From Gemmatimonadota bacterium (GTDB lineage: Bacteria > Gemmatimonadota > Gemmatimonadetes > Longimicrobiales > Gaopeijiaceae), in assembly GCA_009838975.1 (NCBI GenBank), contig VXQO01000024.1, forward strand, positions 1 through 41,692: 41,692 bases of DNA, given 5' to 3'. Below the pieces are notes generated by a model. The model saw only the letters and a program-made list of their open reading frames with translations. It was not told the origin of the DNA and made no database searches. Positions 9,308-18,376 of the stretch are shown here, in pieces (positions within the stretch are counted from its first letter, which is position 1; each line of letters opens with the position of its first letter). A program made the translations under genes and the position numbers.

Positions 9308-9336
9308 ATGATACCACAAGTTGGTACCGCATTCAA
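9308..9336 (-). promoter_or_regulatory. hicAB promoter with operator in the spacer
   Basis: Read on the minus strand, TTGAAT (9331-9336) and TATCAT (9308-9313) form -35 and -10 elements with an ideal 17-base spacer. An inverted repeat, TACCA-N5-TGGTA (9312-9326), fills most of the spacer and would let the HicB repressor block RNA polymerase. The start of transcription falls almost on the hicA ATG, so the mRNA may be leaderless. Confidence 0.6.
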
Positions 9337-9457
9337 CCAGCGGGGGAGTGAGGGCCGCGATCTGGACCGGCAAGAATCCCGGGCTCGGCCGTTGTAACCG
9401 AGAGCGATACCGGTCGTACGTTGCACCGGCTTCCAGTCTCCCCTTTTGGAGGATCGT

Positions 9458-10636
9458 ATGGTGATTCCACTGCCGCCCACGCATGCCGACCACTTCCGGT
9501 TTTGGAACGTGCAATGTGCCGGATCAGCGCGGCGTTGGCGGTGGGCATCGCTTCTGCGGTTGATCGGGCCGGCGGCGCTCGCCGTCGCGACACCCGCGTC
9601 GGCGGATGCTCAAGGCGGGACGATTACGTACTCGCGTAGCACGATCATCGAAGTCGATGCGCCGGAGGACATGGCAGCAGTCCGGAACCTGCTTGCGCAG
9701 GAATGGCAGCAGTCCTTCCTGCTCCATTTCGATCCGTCATCGTCTCTCATGGTACCAGCGCCGGAAGTCCAGAGAGAGAACTCGCCTCCCGCAGTGTTTC
9801 CGATGACGCAAAACAACCTCGATGCGCTGGTTGACATGTTCGGGCACCAGGCCACGAGCCCGGAGAATGTACTTGCGTACGCATACTTCGACTCCGGAGG
9901 TGCGGTTGCCGTCAGGGGGTTCGAGGTCTTCCGCACCGAGTTCCGGATGGATCACGCGGGGCTCGACGCCGAATGGCGGATTACCGACGATCGGCGCATG
10001 CACCTCAGCTACCAGGTGACCAGGGCGACGGCAACTCTGGACGGCGGTGAGGTTGTTGCCTGGTTTGCTCCGGATATCCCCGTGCCGAGTGGCCCGGCCC
10101 TCTTCGGGGGGCTGCCCGGCATGATCCTGGTGTTGGCCTTGAATGGCGGAAACACGGTCTACGCCGCCACGGCCGTCTCGCTCGACGGTGTGGACAACGA
10201 GATCGTTCCGCCGGAAGAGGAGGAACGCCTGATGACGCAGGATGAGTACCAATCATTCGTGAGCGATGAGATCCGGGACATGAGGCGGGACTTCCGCAGA
10301 TTGCGTAACCAGGGGCCTCACCTGGAGCAATGTGCTCTTGCCAGGAGGAATGGACGTCTGAGTTTGTCCTGCTTTGACCCTCCCGGCGGGACCAGGCCAA
10401 GCGCACCGTCTTCCCTACCCCAACTCAACCACCAGATGGCGTTTCTTGCCGATCCGGACCAGGACGAAGCGGTCTTCGATCGGGTCGCTCTCTCCTACCA
10501 CGGATCCCATGTCCGTTACCCGTTCGCCGTTGAGGTAGACACCGCCACCGCGGATCAGGCGGCGCGCTTCGCTTCGGGATGCGGTCATTCCGGCGTCGGC
10601 CATCAGGATCGCGAGTTCCACGCCGGCTTCGAGTGA
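9458..10636 (+). CDS. GLPGLI-family protein, exported, running into antisense tyrS
   Basis: The 392-residue protein carries a GLPG-type signature (GGLPGMILVL) after a WRITDDRR...W.APDIPVPSGP region, the hallmark of the GLPGLI family. These proteins are periplasmic or surface proteins of unknown function that are frequent in Bacteroidota and Gemmatimonadota. A signal-like segment (LLRLIGPAALAVATPASADAQ) sits near residues 30-50. The ATG at 9458 has GGAGG at 9448-9452 upstream; a GTG at 9461 is an alternative. The last 74 or so residues are encoded opposite the tyrS S4 domain and do not look like part of the family. An original stop may have been lost, or the true end may be earlier by frameshift. 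Confidence 0.7.
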   Translation: MVIPLPPTHADHFRFWNVQCAGSARRWRWASLLRLIGPAALAVATPASADAQGGTITYSRSTIIEVDAPEDMAAVRNLLAQEWQQSFLLHFDPSSSLMVPAPEVQRENSPPAVFPMTQNNLDALVDMFGHQATSPENVLAYAYFDSGGAVAVRGFEVFRTEFRMDHAGLDAEWRITDDRRMHLSYQVTRATATLDGGEVVAWFAPDIPVPSGPALFGGLPGMILVLALNGGNTVYAATAVSLDGVDNEIVPPEEEERLMTQDEYQSFVSDEIRDMRRDFRRLRNQGPHLEQCALARRNGRLSLSCFDPPGGTRPSAPSSLPQLNHQMAFLADPDQDEAVFDRVALSYHGSHVRYPFAVEVDTATADQAARFASGCGHSGVGHQDREFHAGFE

Positions 10637-11680
10637 CGAGCGGGCCACGGCGGTCGAGGGCACGTCGGCGAAGATATCGGCGATGTCGGCGGCACCCAGC
10701 CCGTCCAGGCTCCCCCCGAAGAGCACCTTCGACGCCCGCTCGGCCCGGTCCAGGGCATCGGCTCCGTGGACGGTGCGGGTCATCTCGGAGGCCAGGCGCC
10801 GCTGTGCTTCGCGCGCGTGGGGTCGGTCGGCGACGGCTTGGGCGAGTTCGTCGATGGTTGGGCGATCGAGGAGGGTGAACATCTTGAGGTAGCGGATCAC
10901 GTCGCCGTCTTCGGTGTTCAGCCAGAACTGGTAGTAGCGGTAGGGCGAGGTGCGCTCGGGGTCGAGCCAGACGGTGCCTTCCTCGGTCTTGCCGAACTTG
11001 ACGCCGCGGGACGACTCCACGAGCGGGAAGACCACGCCATGGCATCGGGGGCCGCCCATCCGCCTTACCAGGTCGATGCCGGCGGTGATGTTGCCCCACT
11101 GGTCGGAGCCGCCCATCTGCAGGGTGCAGCCGTAGCGGCGGTTCAGCTCCAGGTAGTCGTACGCCTGGAGCAGTTGATAGCTGAATTCGGTGAAGGAGAT
11201 GCCGGAGTCCTCGTCGGCGATGCGGCGGCGGACCGACTCCTTGCGGAGCATGGCGTTCACCGAGAAGTGCTTGCCCGTGTCGCGCAGGAAGTCGACCAGG
11301 CCCAGGTCGCCCAGCCAGTCGAGGTTGTTTGCCATTCGGGCGGGGGCGGTGCGCGACTCGAAGTCGAGGAAGGCCGCGAGCTGCCTGTGGATCCCTTCGG
11401 CGTTCGCCTCGGCCCGGGCCCGGTCGAGGAGCGCTCGCTCGGATGCCTTGCCGGACGGGTCACCGATGAGGCCGGTGCCGCCGCCGACCAGCGCGATGGG
11501 GCAGTGTCCCGCGCGTTGGAGGTGTACGAGTCCCATGATGGGAACGAGCGAGCCGACATGGAGAGACGAGGCGGTGGGATCGAAACCGATGTAGCCGGTC
11601 ACCTTTCCGGCGGCGAGGGCGGTCTGTGCGTGTTCGGTCGCGGCGGCGAGAAGGCCGCGCCAGCGCAGTTCGTCGATCAT
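10415..11680 (-). CDS. tyrS: Tyrosyl-tRNA synthetase
   Basis: The 421-residue class I synthetase charges tRNA-Tyr. HVGS at residues 41-44 is the HIGH-type ATP motif, and KFGKT at 228-232 is the KMSKS-type loop. QMGGSDQWGNITAG (about 188-201) is the tyrosine-binding segment specific to TyrRS. Residues from about 350 form the S4 RNA-binding domain that grips the tRNA (SEARRLIRGGGVYLNGERV). The start overlaps the menE stop in an ATGA arrangement, so tyrS is the last gene of the menaquinone operon. Its 3' 222 bases overlap the convergent GLPGLI-family gene. Confidence 0.96.
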   Translation of the reverse strand: MIDELRWRGLLAAATEHAQTALAAGKVTGYIGFDPTASSLHVGSLVPIMGLVHLQRAGHCPIALVGGGTGLIGDPSGKASERALLDRARAEANAEGIHRQLAAFLDFESRTAPARMANNLDWLGDLGLVDFLRDTGKHFSVNAMLRKESVRRRIADEDSGISFTEFSYQLLQAYDYLELNRRYGCTLQMGGSDQWGNITAGIDLVRRMGGPRCHGVVFPLVESSRGVKFGKTEEGTVWLDPERTSPYRYYQFWLNTEDGDVIRYLKMFTLLDRPTIDELAQAVADRPHAREAQRRLASEMTRTVHGADALDRAERASKVLFGGSLDGLGAADIADIFADVPSTAVARSSLEAGVELAILMADAGMTASRSEARRLIRGGGVYLNGERVTDMGSVVGESDPIEDRFVLVRIGKKRHLVVELG

Positions 11681-13191
11681 GTGGTTCTCCTCGCGTGTGC
11701 GTTCCCGCCGGCCTCGCCGCCGGAATTCGGGCCGCTGCCGGCCGCCGCCGGCCGGGGCACGGTCAGTTCACGTCCATAGCGCTCGCTCACTCGCCACCTC
11801 ATCACCTTCCCCGTCCAGGTTCGGGATAGCGAGTCCACGACCACGATGCGCGACGGACACCTTCCTCGCGCGAGCCGGGCGCGGCAGTGGCGATCGACCG
11901 CCTCCGCGTCGACGACCGCCGGGTCGCCTTCCACCACCGCCGCCACGACTTCGCCCCACTCCTCGTCGGGCACTCCGAAGACGACCGCAGCGGTCACTCC
12001 CGGCATTGTCTCGATCACGCGCTCGACTTCCGAAGGGCTGACGTTCAGCCCCCCGCTCACAATGATCGCGTCGGCGCGCCCATCGATCCAGACGAGGCCG
12101 TCCGGGTCGATGCGGCCGAGGTCGCGGGTTGCGAACCAGCCGTCCGGGTCGGTGGCGAGCGGTTCGGGGTGTGCGCCCGGACCGCGGATTGCAACCGAGG
12201 CCAGGGTGGGGCCGCGGACCTCGAGCGTTCCGGGGGCGGTGGCCGCCACTCTGACTTCGAGGCCGCGCAGGGGACGTCCCGCGGTGCCGGGGTGTCGCCG
12301 GGCCAGGTCGGGGGGCGCGGTGGCGACCTGTGAAGCGGTCTCCGTCATGCCCCAGGTTGTGGCGACGGGGACGCCGGCCGCCCAGGCTTCTTCCAGCAGG
12401 GGCCGTGCGGCGGCCGCGCCGCCGACCAGGACGCAGCGCAGGGTTGCGGGAACGCGCTCGCCGGCAAGCCGGGAGAGGACTCTGCGCAGCATGACCGGCA
12501 CCAAGGCGAGATGAGTGACCTGTCCGTCCAGGACTGCACGCGCCACCGCTCCGGCGTCGAAGGACGGCCAGAGTCGCACGGACGCCCCGGTCATGACCGC
12601 GCGCACGACCAGGGACAACCCGCCGATGTGCCCCGGCGAGAGGCACAGTCCCCAGCGGTCGGTCGCGGTCAGGTCGAGCCGGTTCGCGACCGCCGACGCG
12701 GATGCGGCGAAGGCGTCGCGCGTGAACCCCAGTGCCTTGGGGGCGCCCGACGAGCCTGAGGTGAGGATGCAGGCCACGACGTTCGGGAACGAAGCGAGGC
12801 GGTTGGGGAGCGGGCGGGCAGGGCCAAGCTGGCTCGCGGGGTTGGATTGACTGAGATAATGTAATGTCTGATTGTCAATATGTAATGTTGACATTACAAT
12901 CCGACGTGCGCGGTCGACCTCTGACGGGGTAAGTCGCTCATGCAGCGGGACGGCCACGCACCCCGCCCTCCAAAGGCCGAAGAGGGCGGTTACGGTCTCG
13001 GCGCCCGGGGTTGCGCAGAGGGTAACCGTGTCGCCGGCAGCCGCATCGCATTCGCGCAGGCGGCCCGCCATGGCTGCGACGCGCTCGTCGAGGTCACGGT
13101 AGGTGAGTGACCCTTCGTCCCACACGAGCGCGGTGGCGGAGGGCGTCGCGGCCGCCCGCCGCGCCAGGTCGTCCGAGGGATTGGGCGTCAA
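11677..13191 (-). CDS. menE: o-succinylbenzoate-CoA ligase MenE
   Basis: The 504-residue ANL-superfamily adenylate-forming enzyme activates o-succinylbenzoate to its CoA ester for MenB. The phosphate-binding loop TSGSSGAPK is at 144-152. TTWGMTETASQ is the adenylate motif, and the DGWFATRDLGRIDPDG and GGLNVSPSEVE segments mark the hinge and C-terminal lid, which ends with the lysine-bearing RTWTGKVMRW. The start is a TTG at 13191 that overlaps the menA stop (TTGA), so translation is coupled. Residues 98-112 are encoded by an AT-rich stretch with two 21-base repeats (ACATTACAT) and codons such as TTA, ACA and GTA that are unusual in the rest of the gene. This may be a small insertion in a linker. 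Confidence 0.9.
   Translation of the reverse strand: MTPNPSDDLARRAAATPSATALVWDEGSLTYRDLDERVAAMAGRLRECDAAAGDTVTLCATPGAETVTALFGLWRAGCVAVPLHERLTPSEVDRARRIVMSTLHIDNQTLHYLSQSNPASQLGPARPLPNRLASFPNVVACILTSGSSGAPKALGFTRDAFAASASAVANRLDLTATDRWGLCLSPGHIGGLSLVVRAVMTGASVRLWPSFDAGAVARAVLDGQVTHLALVPVMLRRVLSRLAGERVPATLRCVLVGGAAAARPLLEEAWAAGVPVATTWGMTETASQVATAPPDLARRHPGTAGRPLRGLEVRVAATAPGTLEVRGPTLASVAIRGPGAHPEPLATDPDGWFATRDLGRIDPDGLVWIDGRADAIIVSGGLNVSPSEVERVIETMPGVTAAVVFGVPDEEWGEVVAAVVEGDPAVVDAEAVDRHCRARLARGRCPSRIVVVDSLSRTWTGKVMRWRVSERYGRELTVPRPAAAGSGPNSGGEAGGNAHARRTT
12859..12899. repeat. Tandem ATGTAA-N8-TTACAT-like boxes inside menE (site B)
   Basis: Two boxes begin at 12859 and 12880, again 21 bases apart. 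The second, ATGTAA-TGTTGACA-TTACAA, contains a perfect 18-base palindrome (TGTAATGT-TG-ACATTACA, 12881-12898). The first keeps the ATGTAA arm, but its other arm is TGTCAA. Aligned without gaps, the 41 bases match site A at 30 positions. It lies inside the menE coding sequence and keeps the frame. Confidence 0.55.
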
Positions 13192-14117
13192 AGTGCGCCG
13201 AGGGGACCCGCCGTGCCCAGGAGAGCCCCCAGGCCCAGCCCGGCCCCGTAGAACGCGACGCCGCGCGCGGTCATGGCCAGCGCCGGGTTGAGGGTGCGCC
13301 GGTCAACGCCGTCGGGCACCGCGAGCACGCCCAGGACGCGTCGCGCCGCGGGAACACACGGCAGCAGACCTGCCAGCGACAGGAGAGTCAGGGGCGACCA
13401 TTCCATCGCCGCCACGCCGACCACCGATACCGCCACGGCTGCGGCCAGGCACGCGAAGTACTGCACCACCGTGAAACGGTCGCCGAAGCGCACCGCCAGA
13501 GTGCGCTTGCCCGCCGCGCCGTCGGTCTCGCGGTCGCGGAGGTTGTTCACCACCAGCATCGCGGTACTCATCGCCCCGAGTCCCGCGCCTGCGAGAATCG
13601 CCCCCGGGGACCAGAATCCCGCCTGCACGTAATAGGTGGTCGCGGTCGCCACGAGTCCGAAGAAGACGAAGACGAAGACATCGCCGAGGCCGTTGTACGA
13701 GAGCGGATACGGGCCGCCCGTGTAGCAGACCCCCATCAGCATCGACACGAGACCGATGACCGCCACCGGCCACCCCGCGACCCACACCAGGTACACCCCC
13801 ACCAGGAACGCCAGAACGAGGGTGAGGACCATCCCCCGAAACACCGTATCGGGAGGCAGGATCCCCGCCTGGGTCACCCGGACGGGACCGAGCCGCTCAC
13901 CGGTGTCACTCCCCTTCCTGAAGTCGTAGTAGTCGTTGGCCAGGTTGGTGGCGATCTGGATCAGCAGCGCGCCTACCAGCGCCGCCAGCGCCGGCAGCTG
14001 GGCGAAGACGCCGTCGGCGGCCGCGAAGCCCGTTCCGGCGACGACGGGGGCCGCTCCCGCGGTGAGCGTCCGGGGGCGGGTGGCGAGAACCCACGCCTGC
14101 GCGCGGCTCACCTCCAT
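13188..14117 (-). CDS. menA: 1,4-dihydroxy-2-naphthoate prenyltransferase MenA
   Basis: The 309-residue UbiA-family membrane enzyme attaches the polyprenyl chain to dihydroxynaphthoate. The first aspartate-rich motif is NLANDYYDFRKGSDTG (NxxxDxxxD), and the second is NNLRDRETDGAAGKRT. About eight or nine hydrophobic segments fit the family topology. I prefer the ATG at 14117, because the following AWVLATRPRTL matches the usual MenA N-terminus; a GTG at 14153 would add 12 residues. The gene sits between menB and menE, and its stop overlaps the TTG start of menE. Confidence 0.93.
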   Translation of the reverse strand: MEVSRAQAWVLATRPRTLTAGAAPVVAGTGFAAADGVFAQLPALAALVGALLIQIATNLANDYYDFRKGSDTGERLGPVRVTQAGILPPDTVFRGMVLTLVLAFLVGVYLVWVAGWPVAVIGLVSMLMGVCYTGGPYPLSYNGLGDVFVFVFFGLVATATTYYVQAGFWSPGAILAGAGLGAMSTAMLVVNNLRDRETDGAAGKRTLAVRFGDRFTVVQYFACLAAAVAVSVVGVAAMEWSPLTLLSLAGLLPCVPAARRVLGVLAVPDGVDRRTLNPALAMTARGVAFYGAGLGLGALLGTAGPLGAL

Positions 14118-14178
14118 GGCCGTGTCGCCATTCTCCGTGTGGCGCTGGCCCACGCCACGCCGAGCGTGCCAGTCGCCC

Positions 14179-15018
14179 TCACCATGGCAGCCAGGGGTAT
14201 TTCCGGAAGTCCGGCTTGCGCTTCTGCAGGTAGGCGTCCCGCCCCTCCTGGCCCTGTTCGGTCATGTAGAAGAGCAGCGTGGCGTTGCCGGCGAGCTCCT
14301 GCAGTCCCGCCTGCCCGTCCACATCCGCATTCATGGCCGACTTGAGCAGCCGGATCGCCAGCGGGCTGTGTTCGAGTATCTGCTGCGCCCAGCGGAAGCC
14401 CTCTTCCTCGAGCTCGTCCACCGGGACGACCTTGTTGACCAACCCCATCTCGAACGCCTCGGCGGCGTTGTACTGGCGGCACAGGTACCAGATCTCGCGC
14501 GCCTTCTTCTGCCCCACGATGCGCGCCAGGTAGGACGAACCGAACCCGCCGTCGAAGCTGCCCACCTTCGGGCCGGTCTGACCGAAGACGGCGTTGTCGG
14601 CGGCGAGGGTCAGGTCGCAGACGACGTGCAGCACGTGGCCGCCGCCGATCGCATAGCCGGCCACCATGGCGATCACCGGCTTGGGCATCGTCCGGATCAG
14701 GCGCTGGAGCACCAGAACGTTCAGCCTTGGTACGCCGTCGCCCCCGACGTAACCGGCGTCGCCGCGCACGCGCTGATCCCCGCCCGAGCAGAACGCGTAC
14801 TTGCCGTCCTTCGCGGGTCCTTCGCCCGTGAGCAGCACCACGCCGATCGACGGATCCTCGTTCGTGTCGTTGAAGGCGTCGAGCAGCTCGAAGAGGGTCT
14901 CGGGCCTGAAGGCATTGCGCACCTCGGGCCGGTTGATCGCGATGCGCGCCACGCCGTCGCGCTTCATGTAGGTGATGTCCTGGTAGGACTTGGCGGTCTG
15001 CCAGGTCGTCGGGGTCAT
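14179..15018 (-). CDS. menB: 1,4-dihydroxy-2-naphthoyl-CoA synthase MenB
   Basis: The 279-residue crotonase-fold enzyme closes the ring of o-succinylbenzoyl-CoA. Characteristic segments are [23 protein letters not shown]-like residues at the N-terminus, [16 protein letters not shown] (the oxyanion and bicarbonate-binding region), [14 protein letters not shown], and [16 protein letters not shown]. The C-terminus [11 protein letters not shown] is diagnostic for MenB and separates it from other enoyl-CoA hydratases. The ATG at 15018 overlaps the menD stop (ATGA). Size and motifs are complete. Confidence 0.96.
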   Translation of the reverse strand: MTPTTWQTAKSYQDITYMKRDGVARIAINRPEVRNAFRPETLFELLDAFNDTNEDPSIGVVLLTGEGPAKDGKYAFCSGGDQRVRGDAGYVGGDGVPRLNVLVLQRLIRTMPKPVIAMVAGYAIGGGHVLHVVCDLTLAADNAVFGQTGPKVGSFDGGFGSSYLARIVGQKKAREIWYLCRQYNAAEAFEMGLVNKVVPVDELEEEGFRWAQQILEHSPLAIRLLKSAMNADVDGQAGLQELAGNATLLFYMTEQGQEGRDAYLQKRKPDFRKYPWLPW

Positions 15019-16874
15019 GGTGTCTCTCGGTTGAGGAATCCCTGAAGGCGAAGGGCCACCCGGTCGCGCACTTCACGGTGGCGGAGCCGGTTCGCGTCGC
15101 GGTCGGTGCGCACCCGCAACACTTCGGTTCCGGGACGCGCGACGGCCGCGGCGACGGCTGCTTCCAGCTCCTCCGGCGTGGTCACGTCGGTGAACGGCAG
15201 CCCGTACATCCGCGCCGCGTGCCGGAAATCGAGGCCGTGCGGGGTCGCGAAGTACGGCGTGAATACCGGCTCGAAGTCGCGGATCGGAAGCATATGGAAG
15301 ATACCGCCGCCGTCGTTGTCCACCACCACGAACACGACGTTCAGGTCCCGGTCGCGCGCGGCGAGCAGGCCGTTCATGTCGTGGTAGAAGGCGATGTCGC
15401 CGACAAGCGCCGCCATCGGCCAGGCACCGCCCGCGGCGCAGCCCAGCACGGTCGAGATCACGCCGTCGATGCCGCTCGCGCCACGGTTGCCGAGGATCTG
15501 GAGGCCGCGGGGAGCGGGCCGGGCGTAGGCGTCCACGTCCCGCACGGGCATGGACGAGGAGACGAAGAGCGTCGCTCCGGAGGGCAGGCCGCGCACCACG
15601 GCCGCCGCGTGGTCTCCCTCGTGGTCGGGCCGGGGCGGCACCTCGTCGATCGCGGCCCAGGTCGCCGCTTCGAGGTCGGTCCAGGAGCGGAGCCAGTCGG
15701 GCGAATCGGGGGTGGGCGATGGTGTCGGGGCCGCGTCAGCGTCCTCGTCTCCCGCAAGCGTGCCGAGAACGGCACCCGCCGACGCGTGGAGATAGTGGTC
15801 GGCCAGGCCCTGGTGGTCCTTTCTGTGCCCACCATCATCGATCACCACCTGAATCGCATCCGACCACTTGGCGAGAGCGGCTTCCAGCACCCCGGACGTC
15901 GGCGTGCGGCCCACGCGGATGATCAGATCGGGGGCGTAGCGGTCGATCACCTCGGGCAGCCGGAGGAAGTGATGGTAGGCGCCGAGAACGGGAGAAGGCG
16001 AGGCGGTGCCGGCGGCCGGATCGAAGCGGGCGCCGGAGAGGGGGTCCGCAAGCGTCGGCACGCCGCGGGCGACCGCAAACCGGGCGATCGCGGGGCCGTC
16101 CAGGCCGGGATCGCTCGAGGGTCCCGCCACCAGCAGAGGCCGACGCGCAATCCCCAGACGGGACGCGAGGACCGCCTCCTGGTCGCGTCCGCGCCGCCGC
16201 CCTTCGCTTCTGCGGCGCCACGGCCCCCTGGGGGTGACCCGGCCGTCCGCCACGGCCACGGCAGCGGACAGGTCGAGAGACGCCTCCTCACCAGGGCCCG
16301 CCAGATCCAGGCCCTCGGTGGATGCCGGCTCGAGAGGCTTGTCGAAGGGCACGTTCAGATGTACGGGCCCTCCCGGCGGACCGAGCGCGTGCCGGGCGGC
16401 GCGGCGAGCGATCTCCCGGACCGAACTCTGCCCGCCGCCCTCCAGATCGTCGCGGGAAGGCATCGGCAGATCGGCCTCGAACCGCACGCGGTCTCCGAAG
16501 ATCCCCGGCTGCGCAATCGTCTGGTTGGCGTCGGCCCCGCGCAGGTGCGGCGGGCGATCGGCGGTGATCACGACGAGAGGCACGTCCGACATGTCCGCTT
16601 CGACGACTGCGGGCAGGAGGTTGGCAACCGCGGTTCCGGACGTGGTGATCACGGCGGCCGGACCCAGATTGGTGCGGCCGTAGCCCAGTGCGAAGAACGA
16701 CGCGCAGCGCTCGTCGAGGTGGACCCGCGCGTTCAGCCCCGGAAGGGAACGCGACGCCAGCACCAGCGGACCCGAACGCGACCCGGGGGCGATCTCCACC
16801 TCCTCGAGCCCGTACTCCGTCAACGCCTCCAGGAGTGCACGGGCCCAGGCGAAATTGAGCTCCCCGGGGGTCAC
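15015..16874 (-). CDS. menD: SEPHCHC synthase MenD
   Basis: The 619-residue thiamine-diphosphate enzyme joins isochorismate and 2-oxoglutarate to give SEPHCHC. The N-terminal Pyr domain has [13 protein letters not shown] and [21 protein letters not shown], with [19 protein letters not shown]; these are MenD hallmarks. The C-terminal PP domain has [16 protein letters not shown] and [17 protein letters not shown], followed by [13 protein letters not shown], the ThDP-magnesium region. The start is GTG at 16874, seven bases after the menF stop, and the stop overlaps the menB start. A 16-residue basic stretch ([14 protein letters not shown], near residue 225) in the central domain is unusual but lies in a variable linker. 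Confidence 0.95.
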   Translation of the reverse strand: MTPGELNFAWARALLEALTEYGLEEVEIAPGSRSGPLVLASRSLPGLNARVHLDERCASFFALGYGRTNLGPAAVITTSGTAVANLLPAVVEADMSDVPLVVITADRPPHLRGADANQTIAQPGIFGDRVRFEADLPMPSRDDLEGGGQSSVREIARRAARHALGPPGGPVHLNVPFDKPLEPASTEGLDLAGPGEEASLDLSAAVAVADGRVTPRGPWRRRSEGRRRGRDQEAVLASRLGIARRPLLVAGPSSDPGLDGPAIARFAVARGVPTLADPLSGARFDPAAGTASPSPVLGAYHHFLRLPEVIDRYAPDLIIRVGRTPTSGVLEAALAKWSDAIQVVIDDGGHRKDHQGLADHYLHASAGAVLGTLAGDEDADAAPTPSPTPDSPDWLRSWTDLEAATWAAIDEVPPRPDHEGDHAAAVVRGLPSGATLFVSSSMPVRDVDAYARPAPRGLQILGNRGASGIDGVISTVLGCAAGGAWPMAALVGDIAFYHDMNGLLAARDRDLNVVFVVVDNDGGGIFHMLPIRDFEPVFTPYFATPHGLDFRHAARMYGLPFTDVTTPEELEAAVAAAVARPGTEVLRVRTDRDANRLRHREVRDRVALRLQGFLNRETP

Positions 16875-16881
16875 GACGGAC

Positions 16882-18339
16882 CTACCCGGTCCCGACCGCG
16901 GTGCTCTCGGTGGCGCCTGCCCTGGCGATGGCGCTCAGCACCGGCCGGAACTTCAGCTCCGTTTCCTCCCATTCCAGGGCCGGATCCGACCCCGCCACAA
17001 TGCCTGCGCCCGCAAAGAGCCGCCAATGCTCGCCCCTGCGGACGGCCGACCTCAGTGCGGGAACGAAGATGCCCTTCCCCTCGGAATCGAGGAATCCCAC
17101 GGGACCCGCGTACCAGCCGCGATCGAAGTCCTCGCTGTCGGTGAGCACGGACCGGGCCACATCGCGCGGGATTCCACATACCGCGGGGTTTGGATGAAGC
17201 GATTCGAGGATGTTGAGAAGGGAGATCCCGGGCGGCACCTCGGCGGCGATCTTCGTCTCGAGGTGCTGTATGCGGGCCAGGGCCAGGACATGAGGCTCGA
17301 CATCCCGCTGCACCCTGCACCCGAGCCGCCTCAGGCGCGCCACGACGTCCCGAACCACGAAGTCCTGCTCTGCCCGGTCCTTGGCGCTGTCCAGAAGATC
17401 CTGCGCCAACTGCGCGGTTTCCACTGAATCGGCCCCTACCCTCACGCTGCCCGCGACAGCGGTCGCCTTTGCCACGCCGTTGACCAGCGTCGCGATGGTC
17501 TCCGGAGCCGCGCCGACGATGGCCTCTCCCGGTGCGGGCTCGAAGAGGAAGACATAGCTGCCGTGGTTCTCCTCCCAGAGCGCGATCACGAGATCGGCGG
17601 GTTCCAGGGACTGCGCAGGCGCGACTTCGAGTATCCTCGCCAGCACGATCTTCTCCGCGTCGCCGGCCCCGATCTTGCTCAGTGCCTGCCAGACCATGCG
17701 GCCCCATGTCGCGCGATCCGTGCCCAAAACGCGGGCAGGGGGAGCGGAAGGTGCAAGCCCGCGAAAGCCGGCAACCGCGTCTCCAGTCGGGGGTGAGCCC
17801 GCCACGCCACGCACGACCCCGTGCCCCGACGCCGCAGCCCGTTCCAGCAGTTCGGCCCAGCGCCCCCAATGCCGCTCGGCATCGTCCGGCGTCCGGCCCC
17901 GCACGACCAGCGAGCACCGTCCGTCGGCGGGACGATGCTCCAACTCGACCTCCGGCAGATGGAAAAGCGCCGGAGGGAACGACGACCACACGGGATCCGG
18001 CTTCCGGCGTGGCCAAAATGCGAACCCGCCGAAGATGCGCGGCCGGCAATCCGCGGAGACACGCGGCCGACCGTTTGCGGGCCCCTCCGGGCGACCCCCG
18101 GCTGGCAGTACGCGGCTGAACAACCGTCGCGATTCCTCCTGCACCGACCCGAACCGCGATCTCGCGACATCCGCGTCACCGTGTCGGATCGAGACCTTTC
18201 CCATGAGCCCCGTGTGCGCCACCCATCGGTCGCCCGCGGCCCAGAAACCGCGCGGTCTCCCGGCGCTGCGATCCAGCAGGACGCAGGGCGACACGGGGGC
18301 CACGTCGCCCCGGATCTCGTAGAGGCGTGCGGTACTCAT
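16882..18339 (-). CDS. menF: Isochorismate synthase MenF
   Basis: The 485-residue chorismate-binding enzyme converts chorismate to isochorismate and commits it to menaquinone. The C-terminal 260 residues form the catalytic domain: GAGDAEKIVLARILE with the catalytic base lysine, EAIVGAAPETIATLVNG, HLETKIAAEVPPG, and SEDFDRGWYAGPVGFLD. AGAGIVAGSDPALEWEETELK closes the magnesium site. The ATG at 18339 is selected because the frame upstream of it shows no family similarity. The N-terminal 200 residues are the variable, less conserved domain. The gene opens the men operon, 37 bases downstream of a small lipoprotein gene on the same strand. Confidence 0.93.
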   Translation of the reverse strand: MSTARLYEIRGDVAPVSPCVLLDRSAGRPRGFWAAGDRWVAHTGLMGKVSIRHGDADVARSRFGSVQEESRRLFSRVLPAGGRPEGPANGRPRVSADCRPRIFGGFAFWPRRKPDPVWSSFPPALFHLPEVELEHRPADGRCSLVVRGRTPDDAERHWGRWAELLERAAASGHGVVRGVAGSPPTGDAVAGFRGLAPSAPPARVLGTDRATWGRMVWQALSKIGAGDAEKIVLARILEVAPAQSLEPADLVIALWEENHGSYVFLFEPAPGEAIVGAAPETIATLVNGVAKATAVAGSVRVGADSVETAQLAQDLLDSAKDRAEQDFVVRDVVARLRRLGCRVQRDVEPHVLALARIQHLETKIAAEVPPGISLLNILESLHPNPAVCGIPRDVARSVLTDSEDFDRGWYAGPVGFLDSEGKGIFVPALRSAVRRGEHWRLFAGAGIVAGSDPALEWEETELKFRPVLSAIARAGATESTAVGTG

Positions 18340-18376
18340 GAAGGGCTTGCCGGAGCGCGCGGGGCGGGAGCGTGAA

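Noticed and set aside
15078-17144. Long plus-strand open frame across menD and the start of menF
   Set aside because: It is antisense to confirmed enzymes with intact motifs. Long antisense frames are expected in high-GC DNA.
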